NCBI RefSeq assembly: GCF_901709675.1
Contig: NC_051106.1
Coordinates: 1,214,001-1,278,000 of the forward strand
DNA length: 64,000 bases
Reading direction: 5' to 3'
DNA from: Syngnathus acus
Taxonomy: Eukaryota; Chordata; Actinopteri; Syngnathiformes; Syngnathidae
In this document: positions 24,401-36,957 of the stretch, piece by piece
Numbering within the stretch: position 1 is the first letter of the stretch
Layout: every line of letters begins with the position of its first letter
Made by a program: the position numbers and the translations under genes
Notes under the pieces: generated by a model
The model's input: only the letters and a program-made list of their open reading frames with translations
What the model was told of the DNA's origin: nothing
Databases searched by the model: none

Positions 24401-27400
24401 CTGAAGTTGAACTCCCAGATGTCGATGTTAAACTACCATCCGTTCAAGTGGACATTGAAGCGCCTAAAACTGAAGGTTGTGTTGAAGGATCACCATCAAA
24501 ATTCAAATTACCAACAATCTCATTCCCGAAATTCTCATTAACCAAGCAAAGTAGCAAAGAGGCTGAAGTTGATATTGACCTCCCAGAAGTTGATGTTTCC
24601 ATTCCAGAGGGAAATTTGGAGGTCACTCTTCCTCAGGTAGAGTTTCAATCACCAGAAGCTAATGTCAATATAGAAGGCCAAGAGAGCAAGTTTAAAATGC
24701 CAAAATTTGGCATCGCCATGCCAAAGATGAAAGGACCCGACATTGATATAAGCTTATCAAAGAAAGACGGAGAGATCAAACTCCCAGAAGCTGAAGTGGA
24801 ACTCCCGGATGTCGATGTTAAACTTCCATCAGCTAAAGTGGAAATAGAAGGTCCTGATGTTGATCTTCAACCAGGTAGTGTTGAAGGATCGCCATCAAAA
24901 TTCAAACTGCCAACAATCAAATTTCCCAAATTCTCATTTTCAAAGCAAAGTAGCAAAGAGTCAGAAGTTAAGATTAGTCTCCCAGATGTTGATGTTTCCA
25001 TTCCAGAGGGAAATTTGGAGGTCACTTCACCAAAAGTCGATTTTAAATCACCAGATGTTGATGTCAATATTGATGGTCAGGAGAGCAAGTTTAAAATGCC
25101 TAAATTTGGCATTGCCATGCCGAAAATGAAAGGACCTGACTTTGACATAAGTTTATCAAAAAAAGATGGAGAGATCAAACTTCAGGAAGCTGAAGTTGAA
25201 CTCCCAGATGTTGATGTTAAACTACCATCAGTTCAAGTGGACATCGAAGCGCGTAAAATTGAAGCTCAACCAGGTAGTGTTGAAGGATCTCCATCAAAAT
25301 TTAAACTGCCAACGTTCAAATTACCAAAATTAGGTGTGGCTTTACCTCAGGTCAATGTTGAAGTACCTGATATGGACAAGGAGATCAAGGTGGAGGGAGC
25401 AGATATAAAATCACCAGAAATAAAAGTGGACGCTAAAATTCCTGATGCTGCTCCAGATGTTGATGTCAAAATGAAAAGGTCAAAATTCTCATTCCCAAAA
25501 TTCTCATTAACAAAGCAAAGTAGCAAAGAGTCTGAAGTTGAGATTGATATCCCAGATGTTGATGTTTCGATTTCAGAAGGGAAATTAGAAATCACTTCAC
25601 CAGAAGTAGAGTTTCAAACACCAGATGTTGATGTCAATATAGATGGCCAGGAGAGCAAGTTCAAAATGCCAAAGTTTGGCATCGCCATGCCAAAAATGAA
25701 AGGACCCGATCTTGATATAAGTTTATCAAAGAAAGATGGAGAAATCAAACTCCCCGAAGCTGAAGTTGAACTCCCAGATATTGATGTTAAACTACCATCA
25801 GTTCAAGTGGATATTGAAGCTCAACCAGGTAGTGTTGAAGGATCCCCATCAAAATTCAAATTACCAACAATTAAATTACCAAAATTGGGTGTGGCTTTAC
25901 CTCAGGTCAGTGTGGAAGGACCTGATATGGACAAAGGGATCAAGGTGGAGGGAGCAGATGTAAAATCACCAGAATTAAAAGTTGAGGCTAAAATTCTTGA
26001 TGCTGCAACAGATGTCAATGTCAAAATGAAAAGGTCTAAATTCTCATTCCCAAAATTCTCATTATCCAAACAAAGTAGCAAAGAGGCTGAAGTTGAGATT
26101 GATCTCCCAGATGTTGATGTTTCAATTCCAGAAGGGAAATTAGAAATCACTTCACCTAAAGTAGAGTTTCAAACACCAGATGTTGATGTCAATATGGACG
26201 GTCAGGAGAGCAAGTTCAAAATGCCAAAGTTTGGCATCACCATGCCAAAAATGAAAGGACCCGACTTTGATATAAGCTTATCAAAGAAAGATGGAGAGCT
26301 CAAACTCGCAGAAGCTGAAGTTGAGCTCCCCGATGTTGACGTTAAACTACCATCAGCCAAAGTGGATATTGAAGTGCCTATAATTGAAGCACAACCAGGG
26401 AGCGTGGAAGTTTCACCATCAAAATTCAAACTACCAACTTTCTCATTTCCCAAATTCTCTATCACCAAGGATAGTAAAGACTCTGTAGTTGATATTGATC
26501 CAGATGTTAATGTTTCTGTTCTGAAAGGAAAAATGAAAACTTCACCTAAAGTGGAGTTTCAACCACCAGAAGTGGATGTCAACAGCAAGATTACAATGCC
26601 AACATTTGGCATTTCCATGCCAAAAGCTAAAAGCCCTGACATTGACATAAGCTTGTCAAAGAAAGATGGAGATATCACACTGCCAGTTGTTGACCTTAAA
26701 CTCCAAGAATCTGAAATGAAACTACCATCTGCTAAAGTGGAAATAGAAGGTACTAAGATTGAAGCTCAAAGAAGTAGTATTGAAGTTTCTCCATCAAAAT
26801 TCAAATTACCATCTTTCAAATTGCCTAAATTTGGAGGTTCTCCACCAAAAGTTGAAGTGCCTGATGTGGGTAAAGACACCGAAACTGATGGCATAAAGCC
26901 AGAGATACCTGAAGATGATGCAAAGCAGGTGGTTTCAACACCCATCATTGACATTGAAGGCCAGTCTATGGAAGTGACAACTCCAGGAGGTGAACTCGGA
27001 GGATTAGGAATCAAACTGAAACTATTACCAGATGTTGAGGCTGAGACTGAGCTGCCGGATGTTGAAGTTGAACAATTGGAAAGTACCATTTCAGGCCCAG
27101 AAGCACCAAAGACTGAGGTTGACGTCAAGTTGAGCAAAGGGACAGGGAATGACGCTCTGAGTCCCGTCTCTCCGAGCAAATTCAAACTACCGTCTTTCAA
27201 AATGCCAAGGCTAGCATTTTCACGACAAAAACCAGAAGGAGAAAATGTCTCACCTGACACAGAATATAAAGACAATCAACCAGAGATGAAAGCTGAACTG
27301 AATGGAGATGGTAAACCATTGCAAGCCACTCCCACATCATTTGGAGCTGTCCTTGAAAAGCTTGACATTGAATTTGATGTGTCAAAAACTGAAAAAGAGG

Positions 27401-28215
27401 AAGAAGACCCAGACGCCTCGAAGGAAGTCATAGAATGGAAGGGCAAGGAGCCCAAGCAACAAGTGACCAAAAGTCCTGAGCGCACAGGATGGTTTAGGTT
27501 TCCAACATTTGGGCTCTCGTCACCTTCAGAACCTGCCAAAACGCCCTGCAAAAATGACCAGAAAGATAAAAAGAGCCCACCAGGAGAACATGAAGAGGAC
27601 TTGAGCCCAACTTGTTCTGTGCAGTCTTCCGACATCTTTGCTGACATCAGCTCAACAGCGACAAGCGAGTATGTCAGTTTGCCCTCTTCTCCTCCAACCA
27701 AGGTCATGGCCAAATATTCTGATCTGAACCTACCTCCAGATATGGGAGAGATGAATGTCCAAACTTCCACTGCCAGGTCAGAGCTGATCACAGTCGAGTC
27801 AGATTTACCAGAGAAGATAACTATTCTGTCATCTGAGGTCTTGTCTTCCTCTGAGGAAACTCTCAGAGTGGCGTCGGAGAAAATACACGTCTTTACATCC
27901 AATGTACAAGTAGGCCCTGAATCACATCACACCAAACTTCTGTCTGCCGTCCAGTCGGCAGGCGAGGCCGGCCAATCGTCGTCATCGTGGACAGTGGAGA
28001 GTTCACAGAGCAGCAGGAGGACAGTGTCGCAGAAACGTATTGTCCGGGAAACGTCGCGCGAAAGCACAGAAACCTTTGTGATTACCAAACAGATCACCAA
28101 AACCATCGACCCCACCGAGTTCTTCGCCAACGAGGAGGCGGCTTCGTCCATCCAGCGTCTCAGAGAATCCGTTCACTCGGAGAAAATGAGATTTTTTGAC
28201 GGTGCTGAGAAGTGA
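6485..28215 (+). CDS. ahnak2: AHNAK2-like giant PDZ/repeat scaffold protein
   Basis: Seven coding exons join in phase: 6485-6542, 11124-11173, 11568-11678, 12045-12149, 13037-13190, 13265-13425 and 13510-28215, giving about 5,114 residues. The first exon encodes MCDCFH and the third encodes RPRPQGSSPV; both motifs are hallmarks of the AHNAK2 N-terminus. Exons 5-6 encode one PDZ domain (about residues 115-200) with GGGGKDGIF and EGDQLLSA motifs, the version shared by AHNAK2 and periaxin. The last exon opens with a basic segment containing SWPKF and RSHSSSEA, again AHNAK2-like. It then has degenerate repeats (about 14.4-16.2 kb), the main repeat array (about residues 1130-4575) and a Ser/Thr-rich tail ending in a TGA. 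Family members are large membrane-cytoskeleton scaffolds; the fish function is inferred. AHNAK is the alternative call, but exon 1 and the synteny favour AHNAK2. Confidence 0.92.
6587..6660 (+). mobile_element. tRNA-like SINE head fragment
   Basis: This segment resembles the start of the SINE at 28966-29328: an A-box-like stretch (tggtacaagcgg), the shared core ctgcctcacagtt and a decayed B box (gggtttgagtc). No tail can be recognised downstream. It lies about 44 bp inside intron 1 of ahnak2, next to the first splice donor. Confidence 0.5.
7515..7556. repeat. (GT)n microsatellite
   Basis: An interrupted GT dinucleotide tract in ahnak2 intron 1, with single-base and CC interruptions. Confidence 0.9.
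11929..11939. repeat. Poly(C) tract
   Basis: An uninterrupted run of 11 C in ahnak2 intron 3. Confidence 0.9.
12191..13015 (-). mobile_element. Diverged LTR-like relic in ahnak2 intron 4
   Basis: This intronic stretch follows the layout of the solo LTR at 39943-40371. It has a related start (tgatagagt against tgttagggt), a shared gcaagaaccacac block about 30 bp in, a shared TTTATTGAGA segment (a reverse-strand AATAAA) and a shared attccaacataatcata block near the end. The right end is diverged and no target duplication could be found, so the boundaries are approximate. A LINE 3' fragment is nested inside it. Confidence 0.6.
12617..12967 (+). mobile_element. 5'-truncated non-LTR retrotransposon 3' end (nested)
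   Basis: A 351-bp insert flanked by a perfect 12-bp target duplication, aacattccaaca, at 12605-12616 and 12968-12979. It ends in a short (GAA)n tail. The open frame at 12650-12934 encodes a Cys/His motif (CECGEEYHTMQHCLVC) followed by a conserved-looking LADLAEF-type region; this resembles the C-terminal end of LINE ORF2 proteins. It is inserted within LTR-derived sequence, so the LTR is older. Confidence 0.75.
16258..26590 (+). repeat. Tandem coding repeat array of ahnak2 (about 22 units)
   Basis: Units begin with a G-Q-E-S-K-F-K-M-P-K-F-G-I-type segment. Starts are at 16258 (first, variant), 16651, 17221, 17791, 18361, 18742, 19291, 19681, 20071, 20461, 21010, 21400, 21970, 22369, 22939, 23338, 23737, 24286, 24676, 25075, 25645, 26200 and about 26587 (degenerate). 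Lengths fall into two classes, both multiples of three: long units of 570 bp (549 or 555 when small blocks are missing) and short units of 390 or 399 bp (381 once). Long units contain an extra module of about 60 residues (from FKLPKLGVALPQ to KMKRSKF) that short units lack. Diverged repeats flank the array on the left (14.4-16.2 kb). Confidence 0.95.
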
Positions 28216-28526
28216 GGTGCTAGCTAAATCAACTTCCTTGGTCTAAAAGTAGAACTTTGTCAGTGTTTAATCGAAAGCAGGTATTAATGGAACCTCTGGC
28301 TGCATGTTGCAGAATGAAAAAGAGATGGACAAAGTGTTTTGGCAGAAGGAAAACGCAATGAAATTGTTAATAAGCTATGTATCTAGGTGTCTTATTTCAG
28401 GGCTTCCCTAAATATGCTTACGTGTGGTACAGAAAATGTTTACTAGCTGCATTTGTGCTCTAGCATCACAAGGGTGTTAACGATGAGGCTATAGCAAAAT
28501 GAATGTTTACGATAGTCATAAAACAC

Positions 28527-28600
28527 TGTGTGTGTCTGTGAGAGTGTGTGTGTGTGTGTGTGTGCGTACGTGTTTACGCGCATGTGTGTGTGTGTCTGTG
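28527..28600. repeat. (GT)n microsatellite in ahnak2 3' UTR
   Basis: Interrupted GT tract with a CGTACGTG-like interruption, located between the ahnak2 stop codon and the probable poly(A) signal. Confidence 0.9.
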
Positions 28601-28775
28601 TATCCGCTGAGGTATTCTTGTTGATGCAGTATAGGAAACACAAAGAAATGTAACGGTTACGATGATGACAAAGTGTACTGCTGTATTTTTTATTCCTATT
28701 TTTGCTTAAATCTCATTTGCTACAGTACATACATGCATATGTATCAGCAGTGCATTCTCAGCCAGTGTGAATAAT

Positions 28776-28781
28776 AATAAA
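28776..28781 (+). promoter_or_regulatory. Probable ahnak2 poly(A) signal
   Basis: A canonical AATAAA lies 561 bp after the ahnak2 stop codon and just before the SINE at 28966. It is the nearest canonical hexamer I noted, and cleavage there would give a 3' UTR of about 0.6 kb that includes the (GT)n tract at 28527-28600. Confidence 0.5.
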
Positions 28782-28965
28782 GCTGTGTAAATAGCTTTTA
28801 ATGATCTCTGGACTAATCCATATGCTTCAACTCCAAATGTTTGCAATATACACATCAATAAATACGTATTATTAGTCCAAGCATGTCTGAAGAGGTCATA
28901 TCTTACCGCATATTGATGATGGGAGGACAGAGCTCCAGGTGAGTTCTCCCACACAATCTCATCCA

Positions 28966-29328
28966 TCCATCCATCCATCCATCTTCTGTACCGCTTAGTC
29001 CCCACGGGGGTCGCGGGCGTGCTGGAGCCTATCCCAGCCGTCATCGGGCAGCAGGCGGGGGACACCCTGAACCGGTTGCCAGCCAATCGCAGGGCACACA
29101 GAGACAAACAACCATTCGCACTCACACCTAGGGACAATCTGGAGTGCTCAATCGGCCTACCAAGCATGTTTTTGGGATGTGGGGGGAAACCGGAGCGCCC
29201 GGAGAAAACCCACGCGGGCCCGGGGAGAACATGCAAACTCCACACAGGGAGAGCCGGAGGTGGAATCGAACCCGCACCCTCCTAACTGTGAGGCGGACGT
29301 GCTACCCAGTGCGCCACCGAGCCGCCCC
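28966..29328 (-). mobile_element. tRNA-derived SINE, full length
   Basis: A 363-bp insert with an 11-bp perfect target duplication (aatctcatcca at 28955-28965 and 29329-29339). Read on the minus strand it begins with a tRNA-like head: an A box at 29306-29316 (TGGCGCACTGG) and a perfect B box at 29262-29272 (GGTTCGATTCC). It ends in a (TGGA)n tail at 28966-28985. The 3' end before the tail (GCGACCC, then TAAGCGG and GAAGATGGATGG) resembles the 3' end of the LINE at 45296-46545, which suggests that this type of LINE mobilised it. Confidence 0.88.
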
Positions 29329-30817
29329 AATCTCATCCAAACATGCATTTATCAAACTTGCTTAATCAGAATCATCTTTTTATTGGCTAGATATGTAAAA
29401 AAAAAAAAAAAATCACAAGAAATTTGTCTCCAGTAGTCTGAGATAAATTAGGCTTCTGAAATGTGGCACTTACTTGATTTACTGGTTGTCAATATAACGA
29501 AAGCGGGCTCGCCATTGGTATGTGAAGCTGGATGAAGGCTGGCACCCCTGCACGAGACAGTTAAGTACTTGTTGACAACTCAATCAATCCAAATATCAAC
29601 TGCGGGTGACTTACAAGCTCTCATGTTCTCATTCATGTAGGTTAAAAGAAAAAAAGAGGACGAAGCCCCATTTTGACCAAATAGAGAAGAAAGCACAGAT
29701 ATCCATTTCCAAATGAATGGAGTTAAATTAAAAATTCGTCAGAACATTAAATATTAAAATTATGTAAAAGTAAATTGGTTACTTCCAACCGCTATGCTTT
29801 TGTGCCTCGAGTCTCAAGTGGTCTGTCCCAATACCTTTAAACATGGCGGCTTTGCCGGTCGATATTGCATTTCCACCCTAGAGGGAGACACAGCTCACCG
29901 AAAGAAATGCACTTACACTTCCAGTGTTCCGAATGAATAACAGAATGACTAATGAGGAACCTTTTTTTTTTCTGTCTAATTAGTCGAGACATTAGCCAAA
30001 CTAGCTACCGCCGAAGTAACGTTACGGTCGGACGATTTGAATGAGAACAACTTAAAGCACTCATGAAGTTTATTATAACAGGGCGGACTCCCTCTCCACC
30101 AGCCAGTTCGGGTTTTGGTGATATTTTCGGGGAAATTTAACTGAAAGACAACTCGTCGACCGGCTACTTTAAAGATGCCGAAAGCCTCGAGCCTCGCGCC
30201 TGAACGTGTGCTGCGTTCAGGTACACGTCGTAAAAGCAACCACTGTATTGCGCTCGTTGATTTAAGCATGTCAGACAATATGACTTTGTCCGCTATCCCA
30301 CAATGGAAACGTAGCGGTTCAACGAGTAAAGGTTAGGGGTAAAGGTTAGGGGTAAAGGTTGAGTGACAGATAACCCATTGGATTCATGATGATTCAGTAC
30401 CGCGTGGGATTGGATGTAGCCATATTTCCGACGGTACTTGGAGTTGTCGTGGCGCTCTCAACTACGCATGCGCCCAACACTTTGCTGGGCAACTTGACCG
30501 AGAGACTCTGCTGCCTGTCGCCCACAACACAACAGTCCGCATCTTCATCAGTATCTGCATCATCATCATCATCAGCAGCAGCAGCAGCAGCAACAGTGTG
30601 ATGAGGAGCTAGAATCTAGACCAACACACAGGTATGAAGCTTTTATTCAGCAAACCAAACAAACATTTGTATATTTGATCCTGTAGTTTTATGAAGAAGG
30701 CAAGAGTAAACTGTCGAAACTTTCGCCTTGCAGCTGTTGGACATTTGACACATTTGGTGTTTTGTGTGGGTGTGCGTGCGTGTGTGCGTGCGCGCGTGTG
30801 CGCGCGCGCGCGTGCGT

Positions 30818-30891
<74 letters not shown>

Positions 30892-32183
30892 AAGTGTGGA
30901 TGTTTCTTCATAAAGTGAACCACTTTTAATCTATTCATAGTGTCAGTAAGCAACTCGGCTACCTGTTGTGAAGAAGCTCAATTATTCATCATCCATCACG
31001 CACAGTAGGAACATTTTTGCGCTGCAGAAACAAAAAGGGAAGAGGAAATGACAACTAAATACCACAAAGCTGCACAGTGTGTGTGTAGAGGAAACATATT
31101 TGAACATCCTTTAACTCTTATGAAGAACTTGGCCACTGCTGAGGGATACGAGCTTCATTGTGCTGCGATGAGGAAAAAGAAGCAGAGAAGCAACGGCAGC
31201 TTTTGGCTCAACAAGGTGTCTTCGGGTGATTGACGCCATGCACGAGTGGCCCCCAAATCATCTGTGGGCCTTGCACGCTCAAGCAAAGTGCTTCGCTCAC
31301 TCAACTCCTCACAGGAATCTCATTCCTCGGTATCCATGGCAACAGCAGCTGCCAGTCCGCTGCTGACCGATTTTATGAAAAGTGACACATAACTTGTTCA
31401 GACAGCCGAACGGGAGGCCGGACGGCACATTCGGGTGACTCGGGAGCAGGCAGCGGGCAGGTTTATAGGCCATACTCGTCCACCCTTCCCGTTGGAACGA
31501 TGCGGTTGCTGACTGTCCCGACCGGCATCTCCATGGCGATGGAGTCCACAAAGCGAGCCGTTGATCGACACTCGGCTATCGCCGAGCTCGCCGGCTGCCG
31601 CCAAATGGCCAACAGCTGCCGACTACACTGGAAAGAAAAGACCCGTTTGTGGGGGAGCGTTGCAGAACATTGAGGAAAGCCCCCAGCAGCAGTTTAAGCA
31701 CGTCAACAAGATACGAGCGGCTGTATTGAAAACCCACAGAAGGTCGTTTGGAGCCAGGCGCGTTGTGTAACTAGGAGATGGATAAAGGTTGCATTCAGGC
31801 TTTGGCATGTTGAGGAAGCCTTTGGCGTGTTGAGGAAGGCTGGACCTTCAAAAGCGCACCAATGGAAGATTCACAGTTGTGATCAAGTACTCTATATTGA
31901 TTCTCCTGAGCCCACATCTCTGGCCACTTCCATACAATAATTGCAGCATCAGAGGTGTAACTGATTTTATTTAAGTTGTGGAGATCAAATCAGGACCAAG
32001 ACTTGAAGGAGTTAGGACTAAGAAAAAGACTGTGAGAAGCGGGCAACAAATCAGGACATACACCATTCCAGTTGTTATATTTGAACAAACAAAGAAGAAA
32101 ACAACTGAAAACTCTGTATCCTTCCAATATGCTTTGACACAGGACTAAGGATTAAGGACTAATGAGGTGTTTCCTCTGTGCAG
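29329..32183. other. Intergenic DNA between ahnak2 and lbhd2 coding parts
   Basis: No gene is recognised. The stretch holds poly(A) near 29399, a three-copy 13-bp repeat of gtaaaggttaggg type at 30325-30362 containing TTAGGG, trinucleotide (CAT/GCA) runs near 30540-30597, and a long (GT/GC)n tract at 30768-30890. A reverse-strand frame at 29976-30278 resembles no family I know. A non-coding 5' exon or promoter of lbhd2 could lie here but cannot be placed. Confidence 0.55.
30768..30890. repeat. (GT)n/(GC)n alternating purine-pyrimidine tract
   Basis: About 120 bp of alternating purine-pyrimidine sequence: mixed GTGC/GCGC on the left passing into a pure (GT)n run on the right. Such sequence is prone to form Z-DNA and to vary in length. 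Confidence 0.92.
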
Positions 32184-32184
32184 G

Positions 32185-33227
<1,043 letters not shown>

Positions 33228-33710
33228 AACGAAACCTCCTTGGTAACGCTGACTCACTCGTCCATGTGTGGACGGACACATGAGACGTCCAATAGAAACG
33301 AACTTAGACACAGCACACGCACACAAAGACTAGAAGAGTGTCTTTATAGAGAGCTTAAGACTCCGAGACATGCAAAGGGGTCGAACATTTCCAGAATCTT
33401 TTCAACATTCCCCTGAACTAGTAACATTAGTTCCTTGAAATTTTCATGTTTGCGGGAATCTTTTTTGTCGTAATGCAAAATTAAAAAAAATCATAATTTA
33501 CAGATTATTTTGAACGGTTCACCTGACACTCCAATCCTGCAGAGGGCAGCATATTGCCTTCAGAGGTGTTTTTACCAATGAGGAAGGAAATGCTAAACTA
33601 CCTTCGCGCTGCTTGCGAGTCAGTCAGACCCTCAATGGACATTTGGACTGTGCTATGTTTGTGCTAATATTTCCAGTCATAGAGAGCTAAAATATTTGAT
33701 TGAAACTTTA

Positions 33711-33830
33711 TTGAAACTTTATTGATCCCGGGGGTGGGGAAATTCAGGCCCCAGCAGCATTCATACCCCAGAGCGGGTATATAAAAGACACACAACTCAA
33801 TAGGCTCCTATAAGGCTGCCACACAACGGC
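33711..33830 (-). mobile_element. Probable fish retroposon 3' end
   Basis: On the minus strand the sequence runs into gaatttcccc, a G-rich spacer and gggatcaataaagtttc, followed by a partial duplicate of the last words. This tail type is common at the 3' ends of fish LINE/SINE copies. No target duplication or coding part was identified, so the class is uncertain. Confidence 0.4.
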
Positions 33831-35616
33831 ACCACAAAGAAAGCCAATAAGTGCGAATGATAAAAGCCATCAAAGCAAAGCAACAAGACAAAGGAAAAAA
33901 GTAACAGCGGCCAACCAGCCCCCCTCAATACCCCTAACCCTAACCCAAAACACACAAAATAGCCTCCACGGGGTCCATAAACAGTTGTAAGTGTCACGGA
34001 CTCGGTAAACTGACATAACTTACTAACAAAACCAACAACAGGACTGACCGACAAAGACGTGAAACAAAAAGACATGAAGACATTAACAATGATCCGACAG
34101 GGCGTGAGGGGCAGACAGGACTTAAAAACACGACAGGTAACAAGAGGCAGGTGAGAATAATCAAACTAATCGTGGGCACACAGGAGGGGAGGGGGAAGCA
34201 CACAGACAGAAACCATGACAACAGACACATAGTGGAACGGCTGGGGACGAGACGTGAGAGTAAGGGCAGTCAAGTTCAACGGCGCCCAATGGACCGTGGT
34301 CGTGAATCGGTAAAACATCACAAAACAGGCAAACGTGTGAGCAGCATCCTGGGCACACAGTTGGGGCACGTGCAGATGGTCACCATGGGGCAGGCACGGC
34401 GAAGGTCCTTGGTTCCGACGCGCACGATGGAGCGGACTTCCCACAGGAGTCGCGGCTACGAGGCCAAGGCGAGGGACCCGGTCAGCACTGACCGCATGAG
34501 CAGGATGGCCGTCGTAGAGTCACGCTGGTCCTGACCGATGTGCGCAGGCATCCCGCCTCCCAGGCGAAAAAAAATATCCGATCCGAAGCGATCTGCACAC
34601 GCCGAGGTGCGGTAGAAGGCACCGGCATCGCCGAATGGACAAATAGAAAGAAAGAAAAAGGAGAAAAGAAGGAAATAAAGTGGAAAAGAGAGAACACTGC
34701 TAGGAGGCTGCCACTCACAATGGCGCCATACCAAAAAAATTATTATCAATATTATTGTTATAATTATTGTCAAGTGAAAGGTCTTTCATGATACATAATA
34801 ACATAATCAGTTTTGCCGTTCTATTCCCGTGAAAGGATGAGAACAATCACTTAGGATTTCTTTTAAGGTGAAAGCTCTTACATGATACATAATCATTATG
34901 TTGAAAACTGAAAGGTCTTTCTTGTTATGTGCGATTATAATCATTATAGGAGATCGATTGAAGTGATAATGTCTCATGTTCCATAATAGCTTCATTATTT
35001 TGTATTTTGGAGGAGAAAATTTGACTTAGAGAATGTTGTTTTGCTTTTTTGTCATGAAAAACAAGAATTAAATAAACTGTTGTGGAATTTGGCTTGTTTA
35101 CATTTGATGGCTTGAAAGTGTCTGATCATGAACTCAAAAGCAGTGTTGAGGTCGCTCCTGAGAAGATGAGGGCATGCGACAACTGTCAATTACCTTGCAA
35201 ATGTCACATGCTAACCGAGATGAGTGTGCCAAAAAGTAGGATGGAAATTTTGGTTGTCTCAAAATTCCACTTTCTGATTTACTTAGCGCCCATTTTTGTG
35301 GAAACCCTGCGTGAAAAGACCAAATGAGTTCACCATGGAGGTTTGATGAAGATGTCAAAGCAATGACGATGATGAGGACGTCAAAGTGCGCCGTGCCAGC
35401 CACTTTTATCTCCGCTTGCCGCTGCCGGTGGCTTAAAACGACTCTTTCAAGTCTTCTTGCGTTCCGCCCGCCTCTTCGACTGCCGACCCTCAACCTGCCT
35501 GGTCTGCTGATGTTTAACTTCCCCAAAGAAACAATGAAAATTCCAAGAATCATTTTTTGATACCTTGGCATAGCCCTTCATTCAGTTAGTTTCACTGGAA
35601 CAGCAATAATATTTAT

Positions 35617-35962
35617 GGGTCAAATTGACCCAGTACATTTTCCAGTTTCCCAATGTGTCAGAAAATGTCGGCAAATCTTGTTTAGGTCACATTCTTAACT
35701 GATTTGTTTCATTCATTTCTCAGGAAGAGCAACAATGATCCTGGGTCAATTCAACCCGAGTATTTTTTTCATTAGCAAAAAGTGACAGACACACATGTTA
35801 CATGTGTTGCTTAAGGAGTTGTTTGTTGCTAAAACAAATCTCTTAGACAGGCCAATTTGACCTGCAATTAAGAGGAGTGAGCTAGAAAATCCCAATAAAC
35901 GTTTACGTCTCATCTTACCTTTATATTCATTTTTCAGGAACGTTTCTGGGTCAGTTTGACCT
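35617..35962. repeat. Degenerate about 110-bp repeat with GGGTCAA/TTGACCC palindromes
   Basis: Four related near-palindromes occur at 35617-35631 (perfect around the centre), 35743-35757, 35850-35863 and 35948-35962. Several are preceded by similar words (ttcatttctcagga-type). Spacing is roughly 95-126 bp. Confidence 0.6.
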
Positions 35963-36848
35963 ATGGCATCTTAAACTACCCAACAGTGTCACAAACCGAG
36001 ATTAAAAAAAAATGAGTAGACACTGTTTCTCGAAGAAGTTCACCATCACAAAAAAATGTCTTTCGCCTTTAAATATTTTTGTGGCACTTGATTTAGCGTG
36101 CAACCCAGTACGTGTTAGCACGCACGCAGCAAAATTAACTATAGTTGTGTCCCAGTTAGGAGGGGCCGCCAAAGCCTGTCCCCGTTTCAAGGCGCCTGCA
36201 AAAAAGACCGTCTTGTCTTGCAGCGCTTTCTCGAAGTATGCGCAAGAAATGAACGCGAGGAATCGTTGCTGTTAATCAGATGAGCGAGTTCTTGTTCGTG
36301 TTGCTGGCGAATATCGCTCCGGCCTGCAGTAACTTCGCCCAGGAATCATCGTAAATGTCACCGTGATCAATTTTGCATGGGCTGGCTCTGTAGGTGGGGA
36401 CTGGAGGGTGGTGCGGGTGTGGCCTCTGTGGCATCTTGAACATTTGACTACGATGGGCGAGAGATGAGTGATGAAAGCAATATTTGATGGAGGAGGAGAG
36501 CGTAAATATGTTTTGACATTGCTTTGCTGAGGGGGAAGCCTGTTTGTGTGTGCGTGTGTGCATGTCGCTCTGACAGGCTGTCTCGCTCGCTGCTGGGATA
36601 GCCACTTTAACGTGAGAGGGGCAATTGAGGTGCGTGTGTGTGCGTGTTTATGAGGGTTATTTTAGGAAGCACAGAGGAAGAAGCACTTCCAATGGACCAA
36701 TCACAGCCCCCACTGGCTTGCCCCCCCCCCCCCCCCACACACAAATCCTCAACCAGCCTTTTTCATTTGTACAAGCTCAATTAGCCTTCAGTAGGCAAAA
36801 GAAAGAGCAAATCCGTTGAAAGCACCTCTTCACCCTTTCATGAGGGTA

Positions 36849-36852
<4 letters not shown>

Positions 36853-36945
<93 letters not shown>

Positions 36946-36957
36946 GTGTGTGTATGT
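36853..36957. repeat. Long (GT)n microsatellite
   Basis: About 100 bp of nearly pure GT dinucleotides with a few CG or TA interruptions at the right end. A poly(C) run of 16 lies just upstream at 36721-36736. Confidence 0.95.

Noticed and set aside
16258-26590. Regular direct repeats considered as CRISPR-like or satellite
   Set aside because: The repeats are coding, codon-phased and in a eukaryotic exon; they are protein repeats.
14220-27902. Many antisense open frames in the ahnak2 exon, several nearly identical
   Set aside because: They are reverse-strand shadows of the tandem coding repeat; their repetition follows the repeat, not independent genes.
29976-30278. Minus-strand frame of 100 codons
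   Set aside because: No family resemblance, no splice context; kept only as an unexplained open frame.
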